64,000 nucleotides of DNA, from contig JYIP02000006.1 in the NCBI GenBank assembly GCA_001051155.2, positions 2,542,001-2,606,000 on the forward strand, read 5' to 3'. The notes beneath the pieces are model-generated. The model had not been told where the DNA came from, did no database searches, and saw only the letters and a program-made list of their open reading frames with translations. A program made the position numbers and the translations under genes. Every line of letters starts with the position of its first letter. The first letter of the stretch is position 1. Positions 10,762 through 21,870 of the stretch are shown in pieces. Origin of the DNA: Chrysoporthe austroafricana (Eukaryota > Ascomycota > Sordariomycetes > Diaporthales > Cryphonectriaceae).

Positions 10762-11501
10762 GTTGTTGAGAATTGGTAAGGGGGGTGTCGATGGTCTGGT
10801 TGTGGCAAGGCGCGGTGGTCCGCACGAGGCATGGCCGGTCCAGTCCCTGTTGGCTTTATGAACCTGTGAACGAGAGCTTGGCTGCGAATAACCTCGAAAG
10901 GCTCATACTTGAAGGTCGGTTCGGGGTGGAGAGGGCTCGAAAGGCCGAGGGCGTCCCAGGCTCTGTTGTTCCTGGCCGTCTCTCTGACGGACTGGCGCGC
11001 TGCTGCCGCCTTCGTGGTCGCGTATCCCAGCTGTCTCGTCCCGATACCCGGTCCAGGAGGGCCAGCGAGGGGGGGAGGGGGAGGGGGAGGGGGGCCAACG
11101 CGACGGCGGGTTGGCAGAGACGGGCCTGGAGCGGTTCTTCCTGCAGAGACAAGAGGCAGGCAGGGCTGGGCTGGGCTGGCTGGCAGGCAAAGGGGCGCGG
11201 CCGGCAGGCTGAAGGCTGCAGCTCGGTCGGGGAGCGGCGTCTGTCGCGCTGGTGGCTATGTAGGTAGGTACAACAGCCAGGCGGGCTCGTCGTCTGGATC
11301 TGGGAGGCTCAGCTTTTCAGGGGGTTCGCGCGTGATAGGTCCGAGGCGGGCGCAAGGTTGTTGCAGGACCTGAGGTCAGAGTGGGTAAAGGGCGACGTGT
11401 CTGGCAGGGCTGACTCTTGTGTGTGGACGCAGTATGATGTAGTCAGCAAGACGTGAGGCAGGTTTCAGCCGCGATTTGCTGGGAGGGCGCGCAGGCGGCG
11501 A

Positions 11502-11563
11502 GTGAGGTGTGAGGTGTGAGGTGTGAGGTGTGTGGGTGAGGTGTGTGGGTGCGAGGTGTGTGT
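11502..11563. repeat. GTGAGGT/GTGTGGGT minisatellite
   Basis: A tandem array built from GTGAGGT units that grades into GTGTGGGT units, followed immediately by a TG run. Purine bias is strong on the plus strand. Confidence 0.8.
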
Positions 11564-12090
11564 GCCGCGGTAGGTACTATGTATGTACGGATGTAGGTAC
11601 GAAGGGAAAGGCCCCAAAAAGGCGGGAGGCGCCGCCGCTGCAAGCTGGAGTGACTGATTGATTGATTGATTGCGAGACACAGGCTCCGCCGGCTGGCCTG
11701 GTTGGAAGGAGAAACTCAGACACGAGGGTCCGACCGAACGAGCGAAGGGGGAGGATGGACCAGCGGGTGCACCCTGCGCGGGCGTGGGTGGATACAGAGG
11801 CCCAGAGTCACGCGCAGACAGAAGGAGACAAGAGAGCGAGGGGGGTCCAGAGGACAGACGAGACGCCAGAGGAAGGAGTGTTGGCATCACATCGCGCGTG
11901 GTGGTGTGCAGCAGCTTGCTTGGTGGTGAGCCTGGTTGGGATGAGGTTGAGGACGGACGAGACGGGAGCCAGGCACGACCAGGGACGAGGCGGCTGCTCA
12001 GCCTGTTGCGACGGCCCCCGTCGCGCCATCCCGGTCGGGGTTATGCGGCAGCGGCAGCGGCAGCGATCCCCCTGATGGCCCTACTAGCAG

Positions 12091-12139
12091 GTGGCAGCCA
12101 CTGGCAGCCACTGGCAGCCACTGGCAGCCACTGGCAGCA
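12091..12139. repeat. Exact 10-bp tandem repeat (CTGGCAGCCA)
   Basis: Five consecutive 10-bp units; the middle three are identical and the first and last differ at one base each. The unit contains the imperfect palindrome TGGCAGCCA, so each copy can pair with itself. Confidence 0.9.
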
Positions 12140-12152
12140 TAGTACCGCCAGC

Positions 12153-12195
12153 ACTATACTATGGTACTATACTACACTATACTATACTATACTAT
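12153..12195. repeat. (ACTAT)n pentanucleotide repeat
   Basis: Degenerate ACTAT copies interrupted by GGTACT and ACACT. It follows the 10-bp array after only 13 bases. Confidence 0.85.
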
Positions 12196-13630
12196 GTCAT
12201 ATTAGCACGGCAATAGTATTATTACTATGTGCTATGTTTGGCACGCGGCGCGAGATCAGTGGCACAACCCACAGCAACCATGCTCAGTCGCCACCCAGAC
12301 AAAGAGAGAGAGAAAGAGAGACAGACACAGACACTGGCGCAGAGATTATTTAGATTTGTGGTGGGGCCCTGCTGATCTCCCAGAGCCCGCCCGTCTCATT
12401 TTACGAGCTGGCCCGCGGGGCCACGCTGCGCCGACGATGGCGAGATTGGGAAGATTGGCAAAAAAAGGGAATTCTGCAGCAAGCCGGCCAGCCGGGCGCC
12501 GTGCGTGCGTTCCTGTTTGTTGTTGTTGTCGTGCACGCATCCATCGCTCGCGTCAGGATGCGGACCCCGTCATCCCGCCGGCTCGCTGCGCTGCGCTGCG
12601 CTGCGCAACATCTGCTCCCGCGTGTTGCCGCCCCCCTTTGGTGCGGTCCTTGCGCGTCCCGCCGGGCTGCGCGTGCGGGCCTGAGAGGTGAGGTGTGAGG
12701 TGTCAAGGACCCAGAGGGGCAAGACGCAGCAGCAAGCAAGCAAGCAGCCCTGCGACAGGGCAACAAGCGAACAGGAGATCAGGGCAGCAGCAGCGGCAGC
12801 GCACAGCGCAGGGCGTCCTTCCGCCTTCTTCACATGCAAAGATGTCGTGTGCTCGCTGTTCCTGCGTGGCGGCGTGGCACGCTAACGGAGGGGGGCGCGC
12901 CCCACGCGAAAGATGAGGTCAAATCAGAGCCCGGCCCACGCCCAGCCCCGGTGGGCGGCCAGGCGGCTTCGTCCACGTTCCTGGTCGAGAAGGCCTCCAC
13001 CGCCCGGCTCCACCGGGGGCCAGGGCAACACTGTGGTACGTCCGGATCTGAACGGGTGGGGGGGGGCATCGTGGGCTGAGCTTCTTTCCCACCCGTTCTG
13101 GGCCCAGCGCCCAAGAACGATACATCACTTCCCGGCCCGGGGCCCAGCTGCTGCTTGCTGCACGGTCTGGGGGGGACGCGACGGACAGGTCCACGCACGC
13201 GAGCATGCCACGTCGCCCGCCCGGTTCTCGACGTTGCCGTTGCAAAGCGAACTTTTGGTATTTGCAGTACCTACGGGATCCCGATGTTGCAGAATACTTC
13301 CAGCACAGCTCAGCCGTCCAAAAAATGGAGAGCCCGCGTCTCGACCTCTCCTTTCCTTCCACACCCGCCACGTCCTGCCCCGTCACCCATCCATGCCTTC
13401 CTTGGCTGCCTGCCTGCCGAGGCGTCGAAACGTTCCATCCGAGACCGCCTTTGTCCAATGCGTCTGGTCTGCTCTGGTGCTGCCGGAGGCCGGAGCCTCC
13501 CACCTGTGCGTGACCCCGGAGTCTTGCGAGCTCCTCTGGGGTCGGTGTGTATACCCTGCAAAGTGTATATCCAAAGAGGGGCTTCCGCCTCACATGAGCG
13601 TAGCACCCCTGATTCCTTGTACAGAAATAG

Positions 13631-16586
13631 CTATGAGAAAACCTCCGTTCCGTGAGGGTCTAGTGGTCCGGGCTCCATGTGCTCCGGTACCGCAACCCAG
13701 CTGCTGCTGTCATGATCGTTTATCTCCAGCTCCGCCGGCAGGTTCAACCAGTTCTGCCAGCCATCGTCTAGCCGCGGAAAGTTGAGTCCCTCTGCAGACA
13801 TGTCGCCTGGGACGATGCCGAGCGCTGCCGCAGACAGGTCTTCCTGGCTGGCGCCTGCGTCTTGGGTGGAGTTCTCGGGCGACATGGAGACCGACCCATC
13901 CGAGCTCTGCTCGTGCGATATCAGCTCCACGGGCCACGGCTCTACTGTTGCTGCTGCTGGCATAATTTCTGGCTGCAGCGTGCCGATGGGCAGCTGCATC
14001 GCTTCGAGACCGCCAACCAGCGGCGATTGTGATAGGACGGGCATCGCGGCAAGGCCCATCGCAGCCAATTCCGGCTGTAGTGTGTCGTGAGGTTGCTGGG
14101 ACAGACTTCCCATCGCTCTAGGCGGCGGCATCGACGCGTATCCGTTCGTAAACGGCTGGCCTAGCGCTGCCAACGGGTGAGGTGAGTGGCCTGCGGCCGG
14201 CAATATGCTTGCCCCGTTCACGGTGTCGGCTGGCGGTGGCGCTGATCGCTCGACCCCAGGCTTGTTCCTGATCACGTTGTCCATGAAGATGGCCGCGTAC
14301 TCAGCCGCCGCGTACGTCTCGCGGAGCGTCCGCAGGACACTCATGCACGTGTCGAAGCCTCTCTGCGCCTCCTCACGCGTCGCCTTGACGGGGTCGCTGA
14401 CATCCTGCAGATGGACCAGCATCGCTGGCATGATCACGGTCACACCCGTCGTCGGGAAGAACCTGTCCAGCTCCAGCTCGTGCATCTCGCCAGCGACCCG
14501 GGTGATCTCGGTGGCGACTCCCTTGCACTTCTGGCGAGCTACCAGGGAGATGTGTTGCTCCGCGGCTGGGTCCAGCCTGGATTCCTGAACGCGCAAGGGG
14601 CGGATCAGGGGATGGTAGATCTTCCCGACCGTGGTCTGGTAGAGCATCTGCAGCAGACTCCGCTGCATCGAGACGGGGGTGCGGCCGTGCTCGACATCCC
14701 AGCGCTCCAGCTTCCGGTACTGGCACGTCGGCGGGAGCGCGGCAGCCCACGCGGCGAGCTCGCGGTGCACCTTGTCGAGGGCCTGCAGGTTGTCGACGAT
14801 GGTCGCCGGGGACGAGCTCGTGCGGGTGTTTGCAGCATCCTGAAACGACTGGACGGCCCTCAGCACGCGCCCGACCAGGACGTAGAGCTTGGCCTTCTCG
14901 ACGCACATCTCCGCGAGCTCCTGCTGCGTGCCGACATCGTACAGCATGGGGCAGTCCTCCCGGGCGAACAGCGGGTTGTCGGCGAGGACCTCGATCTCGA
15001 AGTCGTTCTCCTCGAGCATCGGGATGTCGAAGTCCTCATCCTTGATCCTGATGAGCCGTGACATGCCGAGCCCGATCTGCCGGTCCCTCATGACGCATGA
15101 CCACCATATCCTCCTACGGTGCCGCCTCCTTACCGGGTCGAGGTTGGTGTTCACGGTGGTGCGGTGCAGCCCGAGGGCCTGGGCCTGCGCGATTGCGATG
15201 CCCGACCAGTACCACGTCTCCTTCGCGTCGTCCGGGGCGTCGTACCAGAAGGACAGCAGGAGCGACGACTGGGTGAGGGTGAACTTGTCATTTTCGTAGT
15301 CGAAGTCGTGCAGCAGCTTGGCCGCCTGAAATATGGAACGCCGCAGGGCCCTCCGGTTCCTGAAGCCGGCTGCCGTCACGTGGGCAAGCTCGACGAATGC
15401 CGATGCGGCAAACATGACGGACTGGTAGAGGAGGAAGCTGAGCTGCCCATGGCGCCCGCTCCGGTCGCTGACACGTCGGATGAAGTCGTGGAGCTCCAGC
15501 ACGGGGAAGTCAGGGTGGACGTGTTCGACGTATGCTAGTAGTAGCTGCTTCTCGAGGGCTCGATTGGGCAGCTCCAGGGCGCCCATCTGTTGCAGGTACT
15601 GCAGGCCCTCGCGGGTGATCTTCCCTGCAGCCGGCGGGCGCATGAAGGGCGGCACGAGCGCGAGCCATGCCTGGGATTCCTCGGCCGGCCCCCAGGGGAG
15701 TGACGATGCTGCTGCTGACCCGCCGCTATAGGTCCGACCTGCTCAGGTGGGTGAGGGTGAGTAAGGAACCCGACGTAGTGGGTGCAATGGCCTTGGCATT
15801 GACATGTGAAGATGTCCGACGCCAGCCGCGGCGGCAGGGGGACTTACAAGATTGTGCTGCTAGCGGACCCTGGCTACTACTCATCTCCGAGAACGAGTCA
15901 CGCGCACGCGGGAGAGGATCATCGCTCGCTGGCCGACCTGTGTCGAGGGACAGCGAAGAAGGTGGGTTTGGCAGGATGGAGGGGTTGGAAACGAGAGACT
16001 GCGTCTGGCGCCTAGAATTGTGTTAGCCTTGCGTCTCCTGTTCCTGTTGTAGGTGGAGGCAACAGGAAGAAGAGCAGAATCGTCGTGCCCCCGACCCGAA
16101 GAAGTAAAGAAAAAGAAAAAGGAAAAGGAAAAAAAAAGGGGACCTGGCTCACCTCTTCCTCTTGCTAGGCGGGATGATGCACTGCACCATGGCATGACGG
16201 CAGTTCCCACAGGGGTAGTTGGTCACGTATCCGTCCTTCTCCTTGTAGTCGCAGCGGACCTTGCGGCTCCGGCACTCCTGGCAGGCCTGGGGGGCGCGCT
16301 TCTTGACGGGCTTCGCGGCCCTGTCGGCGTCGGCCGCCGACGACGACGACGACTTCTTCCTCTTCTTGGAGGCCGGGTCTGCCGCGCCGGCGCCGGCGGG
16401 CGCGGCACCGTCGTGCGGGCCGTCGGGGCCGGCGTCGGACGGCGTGAAGGCCGCCTGGTCGGAGGTCGAGTCCTCGTCGTGCTGGCTCGGGGACTCGGCC
16501 ATGGCGACGTCGTCGTCCTGGGACGCCTCGGTGGGCGGTGCGTGGCCCGCGTCGCGCAGCAGCGCCATCAGCTGGTCCGCCTCCAT
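13631..16586 (-). CDS. Zn2Cys6 transcription factor, cutinase-transcription-factor-like
   Basis: I propose three exons on the minus strand: 16586-16153, 16011-15848 and 15738-13631, giving 901 residues. Intron 1 (GTGAGC...GCTAACACAATTCTAG) and intron 2 (GTAAGT...CTCACC...GAGCAG) both have good signals and keep the frame. Residues 102-136 form the zinc cluster, CQECRSRKVRC...CGNCRHAMVQC, with basic patches before it (KKRKK, KPVKKR) that probably act as nuclear localisation signals. Exon 3 holds the fungal-specific transcription-factor domain: VEHVHPDFPVLELHDF near residue 275, then a long helical block with FDYENDK and WWSCVMRDRQIGLGMSR. The overall order resembles CTF1/FarA-type regulators, which control cutinase and fatty-acid-use genes. 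The C-terminal ~230 residues are Pro/Ser/Gln-rich, a likely activation region. The targets are inferred. Confidence 0.85.
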
Positions 16587-17587
16587 CGTGAATCGACCGG
16601 TCGCGTGTTGTGGCCCCGGTCGGGCGATAGCATGTTATGGCACAGGAGAAAAGGGTGGTCGGTCTTTCTCTAGGGGCGTGTCGTCTCGCAGTCCCTCGTT
16701 CTCGCCTGGACGGGAGGGGTCTGGTCTGATCTCACGGGATAAGGTATAGTAGGGTGGGATTGTCACTCTCAATGGGAACTATGTGGAGCGTCTGAGAAGG
16801 ATTCCAGAAGATTGTTCACCGGCTGCTATCTGCACGAGAGGTTTTTTTTGGTCTTGAGTGGTGGCATAGAGAAAAAAGAGACACAGAGAGAGACGACGAC
16901 GGTACGGGCCCCAGATGTGTGCAGCGAGCAGGGCGAAGGAGGCTTCACGGACACGGGCGCCTTGTTCCCTCGAAATAGGGCTGACGACGACGGCGACGAC
17001 GACGCGAGAGTGCCTCCTGGCCTCGAAGATCGAGATGGAGCATCTACTCAGCAGGGAGGAGAACGAGACTTAGCCCGCGGCCGAAACAAAACCAGAGGAG
17101 AGAAAATACAACAAATGACGAGCGAGGTGTTCGAGATTATAAAAGTTGCTCCACGTTCCCTCCCCCTCCTGCCTTGGCCCGGCGGGGCCCAGGATCCTGG
17201 GGTAGGACCTTCCGCCCGTGAGCGAGCGAGCATAATGCTGGGTGTACGGTGCTGCACTATGGTAAGTACCTGCGGGTACCTCTGGGTACATGCTACAGTA
17301 CATACTACATGCCATCCATAGCAGAAAGCAACCTCGCGGCATCGCGCGGCACAGCGCTTCCGACGGGGATGCGATACGATACGATACGACACGACATGAC
17401 ACGAGACATCGAGCCTTCTGCCCTCTTCGTCCACACATGCTGTGCCGTTCGTCTCATCATACACACATCACAGGCGGCCGTGGTGCGCACCTCCTCTCGG
17501 CGGCCCATCCGCAGGTGACGGCTCGATGATGCGCGCGCCGTCGCCGTTGGTGGTGGTAGTGGTGGTGGTCCGCCCTAGACCCCCCAT

Positions 17588-17601
17588 GTACCGCGCGGTA
17601 C
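17588..17601. repeat. 14-bp perfect palindrome, GTACC/GGTAC type
   Basis: GTACCGCGCGGTAC reads the same on both strands. It sits among other GGTACC/GGTACCT words between 17265 and 17625. Confidence 0.85.
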
Positions 17602-18107
17602 CCGAGCCCCCAGCAGGTACCTAGCTAGCCACCTCCCACGCCCTTCGCAGCGTTGCTGCAGGAGCGGATCCGTTTCCCGGGGCAGAGGAGCGTGGGTCGT
17701 GCGTGGGAAATTCGCTAGCGCGCACCCGCCCACGCAGCGCCCCGTTGCTTTCCAGGTGGCCCCCGCGACGGCCGCCGCTCAGTGGTCCACGCGACCTCAA
17801 GAAACTCTGGGGCCGACCAGCGCTGTCCCTGTCGGTCGGGGGGCACTGCGGAGTGCATACCCAGTATGTGTGTGCTCGTTTGTGGCTGGCTGGGCGCTGG
17901 CTGGCTGGCAGGCGTGGACTTCGAGCTGCTGGGACTGCCTTAGTACATACTTGCTACGACTGGGAACTGGGCTTAGTAGTAGTTACGGGGCATGCTACTT
18001 ACACGAGGTGGACCACCTCACCGCCTGCTGAAATTCGACAGATCGAGATAGTCATACCCAGTTCCGTAGTTACTGATCACACTCTCCTATTCAGTACTCC
18101 TTATTAT

Positions 18108-18123
18108 GTATGTACGTACATAC
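18108..18123. repeat. 16-bp perfect palindrome centred on GTAC
   Basis: GTATGTACGTACATAC is a perfect 16-bp palindrome, followed immediately by CTACTGG. Confidence 0.85.
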
Positions 18124-18804
18124 CTACTGGCACCCACTAATCTGGTAGGGTATCCAGCCCCCGACGGTACCCACACTCACTCCCTTCAAACCCACACAAC
18201 ACACAACCACACACAACAACAACAACAAAAACAACTGCCCCCCTTGGCGCTTCATCTACCTGGTATAGCAGCAGGAGGCCCAGCGCTCAGCGTCGGCGCA
18301 AGAGCCGCCCGCCCGCCAGGATAGGGTCAGCTGCTGATCGTCAGCCGCCCGGCGGGCTGGGCTTGGCCTGAACCCGACCGTCGTTGTTCCAAGGATGCAT
18401 GTGCGCGCGTTCGAAGCGGAGGGCCCGCATCTGGCAGCATCTGGCGCCGGGCAGCCCCCCAGGCATGTGATCGTGACGAAACGGCCGGGGGGGGGGGCGG
18501 CTTGAGGCGCTGCTCGGGCGTCCGGACACCACTCGACCTGGTCAAATGCCACTCAACTCGCTCGCTCGCTCACTTTCTCTGAAATTCTGCAGGCTGGCAA
18601 CGCTGGCTCCCCCCCCCGGCCCTCCTGAGACCGAGTTCCCACCGCATACTATGGTACCAGCTGTGCCAGGGTGCGGTCCTATGTAGGGCTCACGATCTGC
18701 CCTCGATCGCTGGGACCCGGCGCTGTGGGTTCTCGACGGTACTGCCATGTATCCTACACAAACCTCGCGCCCCTCGGCCTCAGATCTAACGCCCAGGGCC
18801 GGGA

Positions 18805-18807
18805 TGC

Positions 18808-18842
<35 letters not shown>

Positions 18843-18844
18843 TG
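18805..18844. repeat. (TGCG)n microsatellite
   Basis: About ten copies of TGCG in an uninterrupted array. Its alternating purine-pyrimidine pattern is compatible with Z-DNA formation. Confidence 0.9.
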
Positions 18845-21169
18845 TGGGCTGTGGATTCCCTGTACGTCGGAGTCCGTCCCCTATCGACAGTACTAAATTA
18901 TCCCACACCAAAGAATAAAATAATATCTCGCGTGCCCGTCTATTTACCTTAGTTCGTTCGACCACCAGCCATCTCCGACCGTCCACCGTCTTCGCCCGAC
19001 CGGCCTCGGCTCGCCGGGAAGATGATCGATCCTACACGATACCGGGGGGGCCTTCACACCGCGTCCGAGATAATTTCGTCCCTCGCAGCCCTTATTTTTT
19101 TTTAAACCCTTCCCTCCCCACAGGCTAGTCACAGAGTACGCCGTAGGGGTTTCACGCTAGGACACCCACACCACCACCACCCATCCAACCCTCCCCCCCC
19201 CCATAGTCTGGCTCACGAAGGCTCGGCCAAGTCCCGCAGCGCGATATGGGGCTGGGTTGGCCTTCCGGGAACACCCACCCTGGTACGGACGATGCGAGGC
19301 GAGTGAGGGCCTCGAGCGAAGAAGAGAGGCCAGCCCACCCACCCACCATCCTGGCTCCGCTCGCCCGCCGGTGGCCTCCCTCCCCCCCCGCATCAACCCA
19401 CAGTGGCCACACACCGTCCCCCAGAAAACGCGACGTCGTGGGCGTCCGGGGAAAACGATTGCCCCTCTCCGTCCTTTTCCGGGGTTGCGGATCCGCCCAC
19501 GTCGCCGAATTACGTAGCCCTGTCCTCCTCGTGCAAACGATAAATCGAGCAATCAAATCCATTTGAGGCCAATTTCTCTCTCCCCGCGTTGTTGGGTTGT
19601 ACGGGTTGCGGGGGGAGGGGAAAGTTAGTTCTAAGAATCGATGTGTGTGTGTGTATGCTTGTGCCACAGCCCAGCCCAGCGCACCAATGAGGTGGCCCAG
19701 AATACCGAATTGGGCAGGAGAAGTTTTTGGCGCAGGCCTGTGGTCCAATCTCAGGCTGCGGCCCTCAGGGACCCGGCGAGGAATCTCCTCCTTCCAGTGA
19801 TTATATCTACACAGTACTATCCCATGATCACGGGCTGTGTACGTCTGCGGGACGACGGCGAGGGTGTCAGTGATGTCAGTGATACTCCTGGACGAGCCGC
19901 AGCCCGGCACATGTTGGTGCAGCAGACGACCCACGCCTCGAAGGCCCTCTGCGGCGATGAATCCTGTCGCCAGCATCGCCGCCCATCATGACCGCACCTG
20001 GAGCAGGTGCGTCTGCTCAGTGGGGCCATCATCGTGATCAGGGCTACTCAGTAGGGAGCTACGGTCTCCATGATGGGACTGTGGGTCCTTCAAGATTGAG
20101 TCCGCGCTGGCGGAGGTGACTCAACACCAACCGCAGTGACGGCGGCCCGGCCCTGGGCTCGAGAAAGGCACAGAGGAACTTGTACTGAGCAGGCGCCAGT
20201 CCGCCCGTCGAGGGCACCGGCACAATGTCCATCGTCCCCAAAGGCAGCCGGCCGGCTCTGCCGGGCACACAAATGCGGCCTAAGCCCAGGGCACGGGGCG
20301 CCCGCCCAGGCACGGCCAGCCTCGATCGAGACGCGGGCTGGAGGGCAGGGCGGCCTGCTAGCCTCGCCTGGGCCGCCCGCGTGCCGCCCTGCTGGACGGA
20401 CGGGGCCTCTTTTCTCCCTCCCTCCCGTCCCGCCCCGGCACCCTGCGCCGCGCGGGCAGAGGGTGGTGGGCAGACGGGACTCGCCGGCGCTCGCCGGCAT
20501 GCGGCGTGTCGAGGCGTGGTCGCCTGGTCGGTTGAAGCTTCTTTCACAGGAAAAAAGGGCTCATCCGGAACCATCGTCCCTCAGTGGCATCCAGCGCGCT
20601 GAGGATGACGCCCGGCTCTGCTGAGGGGCGTCCCTCCGGGCTTGCGAGCCGTATCCAACTGGCTCCTGAACATCTCGGGCCGTGTGAGAAGTGGCCCTCC
20701 GCTGACGTACCGTGGCGTGTCTGCAGAGGCCGATGCGTCACGAACATGCTTGATCTGTGGTCGCTGCGGACTCGGACAGCCAGCGTCTCTCGTGGCCAGC
20801 CGCGACTAGTGCGAGGCAACATCAGACTGGTACTATCGCCATGGAAAGGCCGGTCGTCAGCTGGTTCAGCTTCGTCAGCTACATTCCACGCTTATCTGGC
20901 CTCCCTTGCCAGCCATCTCCGCCCGCGCGTCGCCCTGTTGCTTCTCCCAGACGCGATCATCAAGCCACTCTCACCGGGTCTGGTTGTCTTCGCGTCGCGA
21001 GGGGGGCCGTGCAGCGAAGCGAGACCAGCAGAGGAGGAGCCGCGCATCGGAGGGCTGCAGTCTGTCCACTGCACGTCGTGATCGAGCGGCGAGTCAGGCC
21101 CACGCCTCCAGCCGTACGAATGGCCGGCGTGGGCGACTGGCTGGCTGGGCTGCCGCTCCCAAAAAGTCT

Positions 21170-21450
21170 TCTGTCTTAAATTTTTTGAGTTATACTAAGT
21201 AGTCCGAAATACGAAATATACTTTTCGCTGACCAAGGCGTCGGTGTGCTGTTGGCAGGGGCCCCTGCGTACCCTGGCTCTGAACTGCAATTTTCAACTTA
21301 AAACCGTCAACGCGTTATGCGTTATGCTTTCATATGCCAGCAATTAAACAGGCTAAACTGCTTCGATTTTTTTTAAGAACAATTCGGCTCTCCCTTCGAC
21401 CTGCAACGCCGAACAATGAAGTCTCATTCCCAACTGGAGAGACGCGGAAG
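21170..21450. other. AT-rich pocket in GC-rich DNA
   Basis: A roughly 280-bp island of clearly lower GC with runs of T and A, for example around 21178-21200 and 21366-21380, including a repeated GCGTTATG word near 21311-21325. It contains no coding frame. It could be a remnant of a mobile element or a matrix-attachment-like spacer. Confidence 0.4.
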
Positions 21451-21870
21451 CACGTCGCGGAAATACGGCACGGCCGGAACCACTTCAGCGCTCCCCTGCA
21501 TGCGCCACGAATGTGGAACCTGTCGGCAAGGGACTAAACCGCACGCGTAATCCTCATCCCTAGGGGGGCGCACGGGGGGGCCCACACGAGTATCAGAATG
21601 CGCGGGCGTCCAAGGCGGAAGGGGGACGGGGACCCTTCTTTTGCGTTTGTCCTTTGCAAATCGGTTCTCAACGGCAACCTGCCTGTGGTAATGCTTGTGA
21701 CGGTCATCTGCAGGCGCTCCGTGTAGCCGCTAATCGCACCCTCGAGCGCCCTTCTGCTGTATGGAGGGCTCATAGACGGAAAACTTCCCAAGGGTCTCCC
21801 ACCTCTCTCTCTCTCCTCCGGCTGCCCTCTCCCCCCTCCCGGGGCGCCGTACGACCTCCCCCCCGGCGCG

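Larger units (their letters stand above)
10762..13630. other. Long upstream region rich in simple repeats
   Basis: This tract lies upstream of the KAR9-family gene and downstream of the zinc-cluster gene. On the KAR9-family coding strand the first 400 bases are C/T-rich (the plus strand shows G-rich runs at 11068-11094), which fits a long pyrimidine-rich leader. It then contains several tandem repeats listed separately. Plus-strand frames of 227 and 290 codons at 11670 and 12913 have no domain, and the second overlaps the 3' end of the zinc-cluster gene in antisense. I do not accept either as a gene. Confidence 0.55.
16587..21870. other. 5.3-kb tract without a supportable gene
   Basis: The first few hundred bases are the promoter side of the zinc-cluster gene. 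The rest is GC-rich and full of short overlapping frames on all strands. The longest, 274 codons on the minus strand at 19152-19976, is low complexity and has no motif. Notable items are GTAC-centred palindromes at 17588-17601 and 18108-18123, a TGCG array at 18805-18844 and an AT-rich pocket at about 21170-21450. Confidence 0.5.

Noticed and set aside
9667..10779. 370-codon plus-strand frame
   Set aside because: Complete antisense shadow of the KAR9-family gene, dominated by Gly/Arg.
12913..13785. 290-codon plus-strand frame
   Set aside because: Overlaps the 3' end of the zinc-cluster gene in antisense, is Arg/Pro/Ser-rich without any motif, and is expected by chance at this GC.
19152..19976. 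274-codon minus-strand frame
   Set aside because: Low complexity and no domain or signal; long frames without stops are common in GC-rich DNA.
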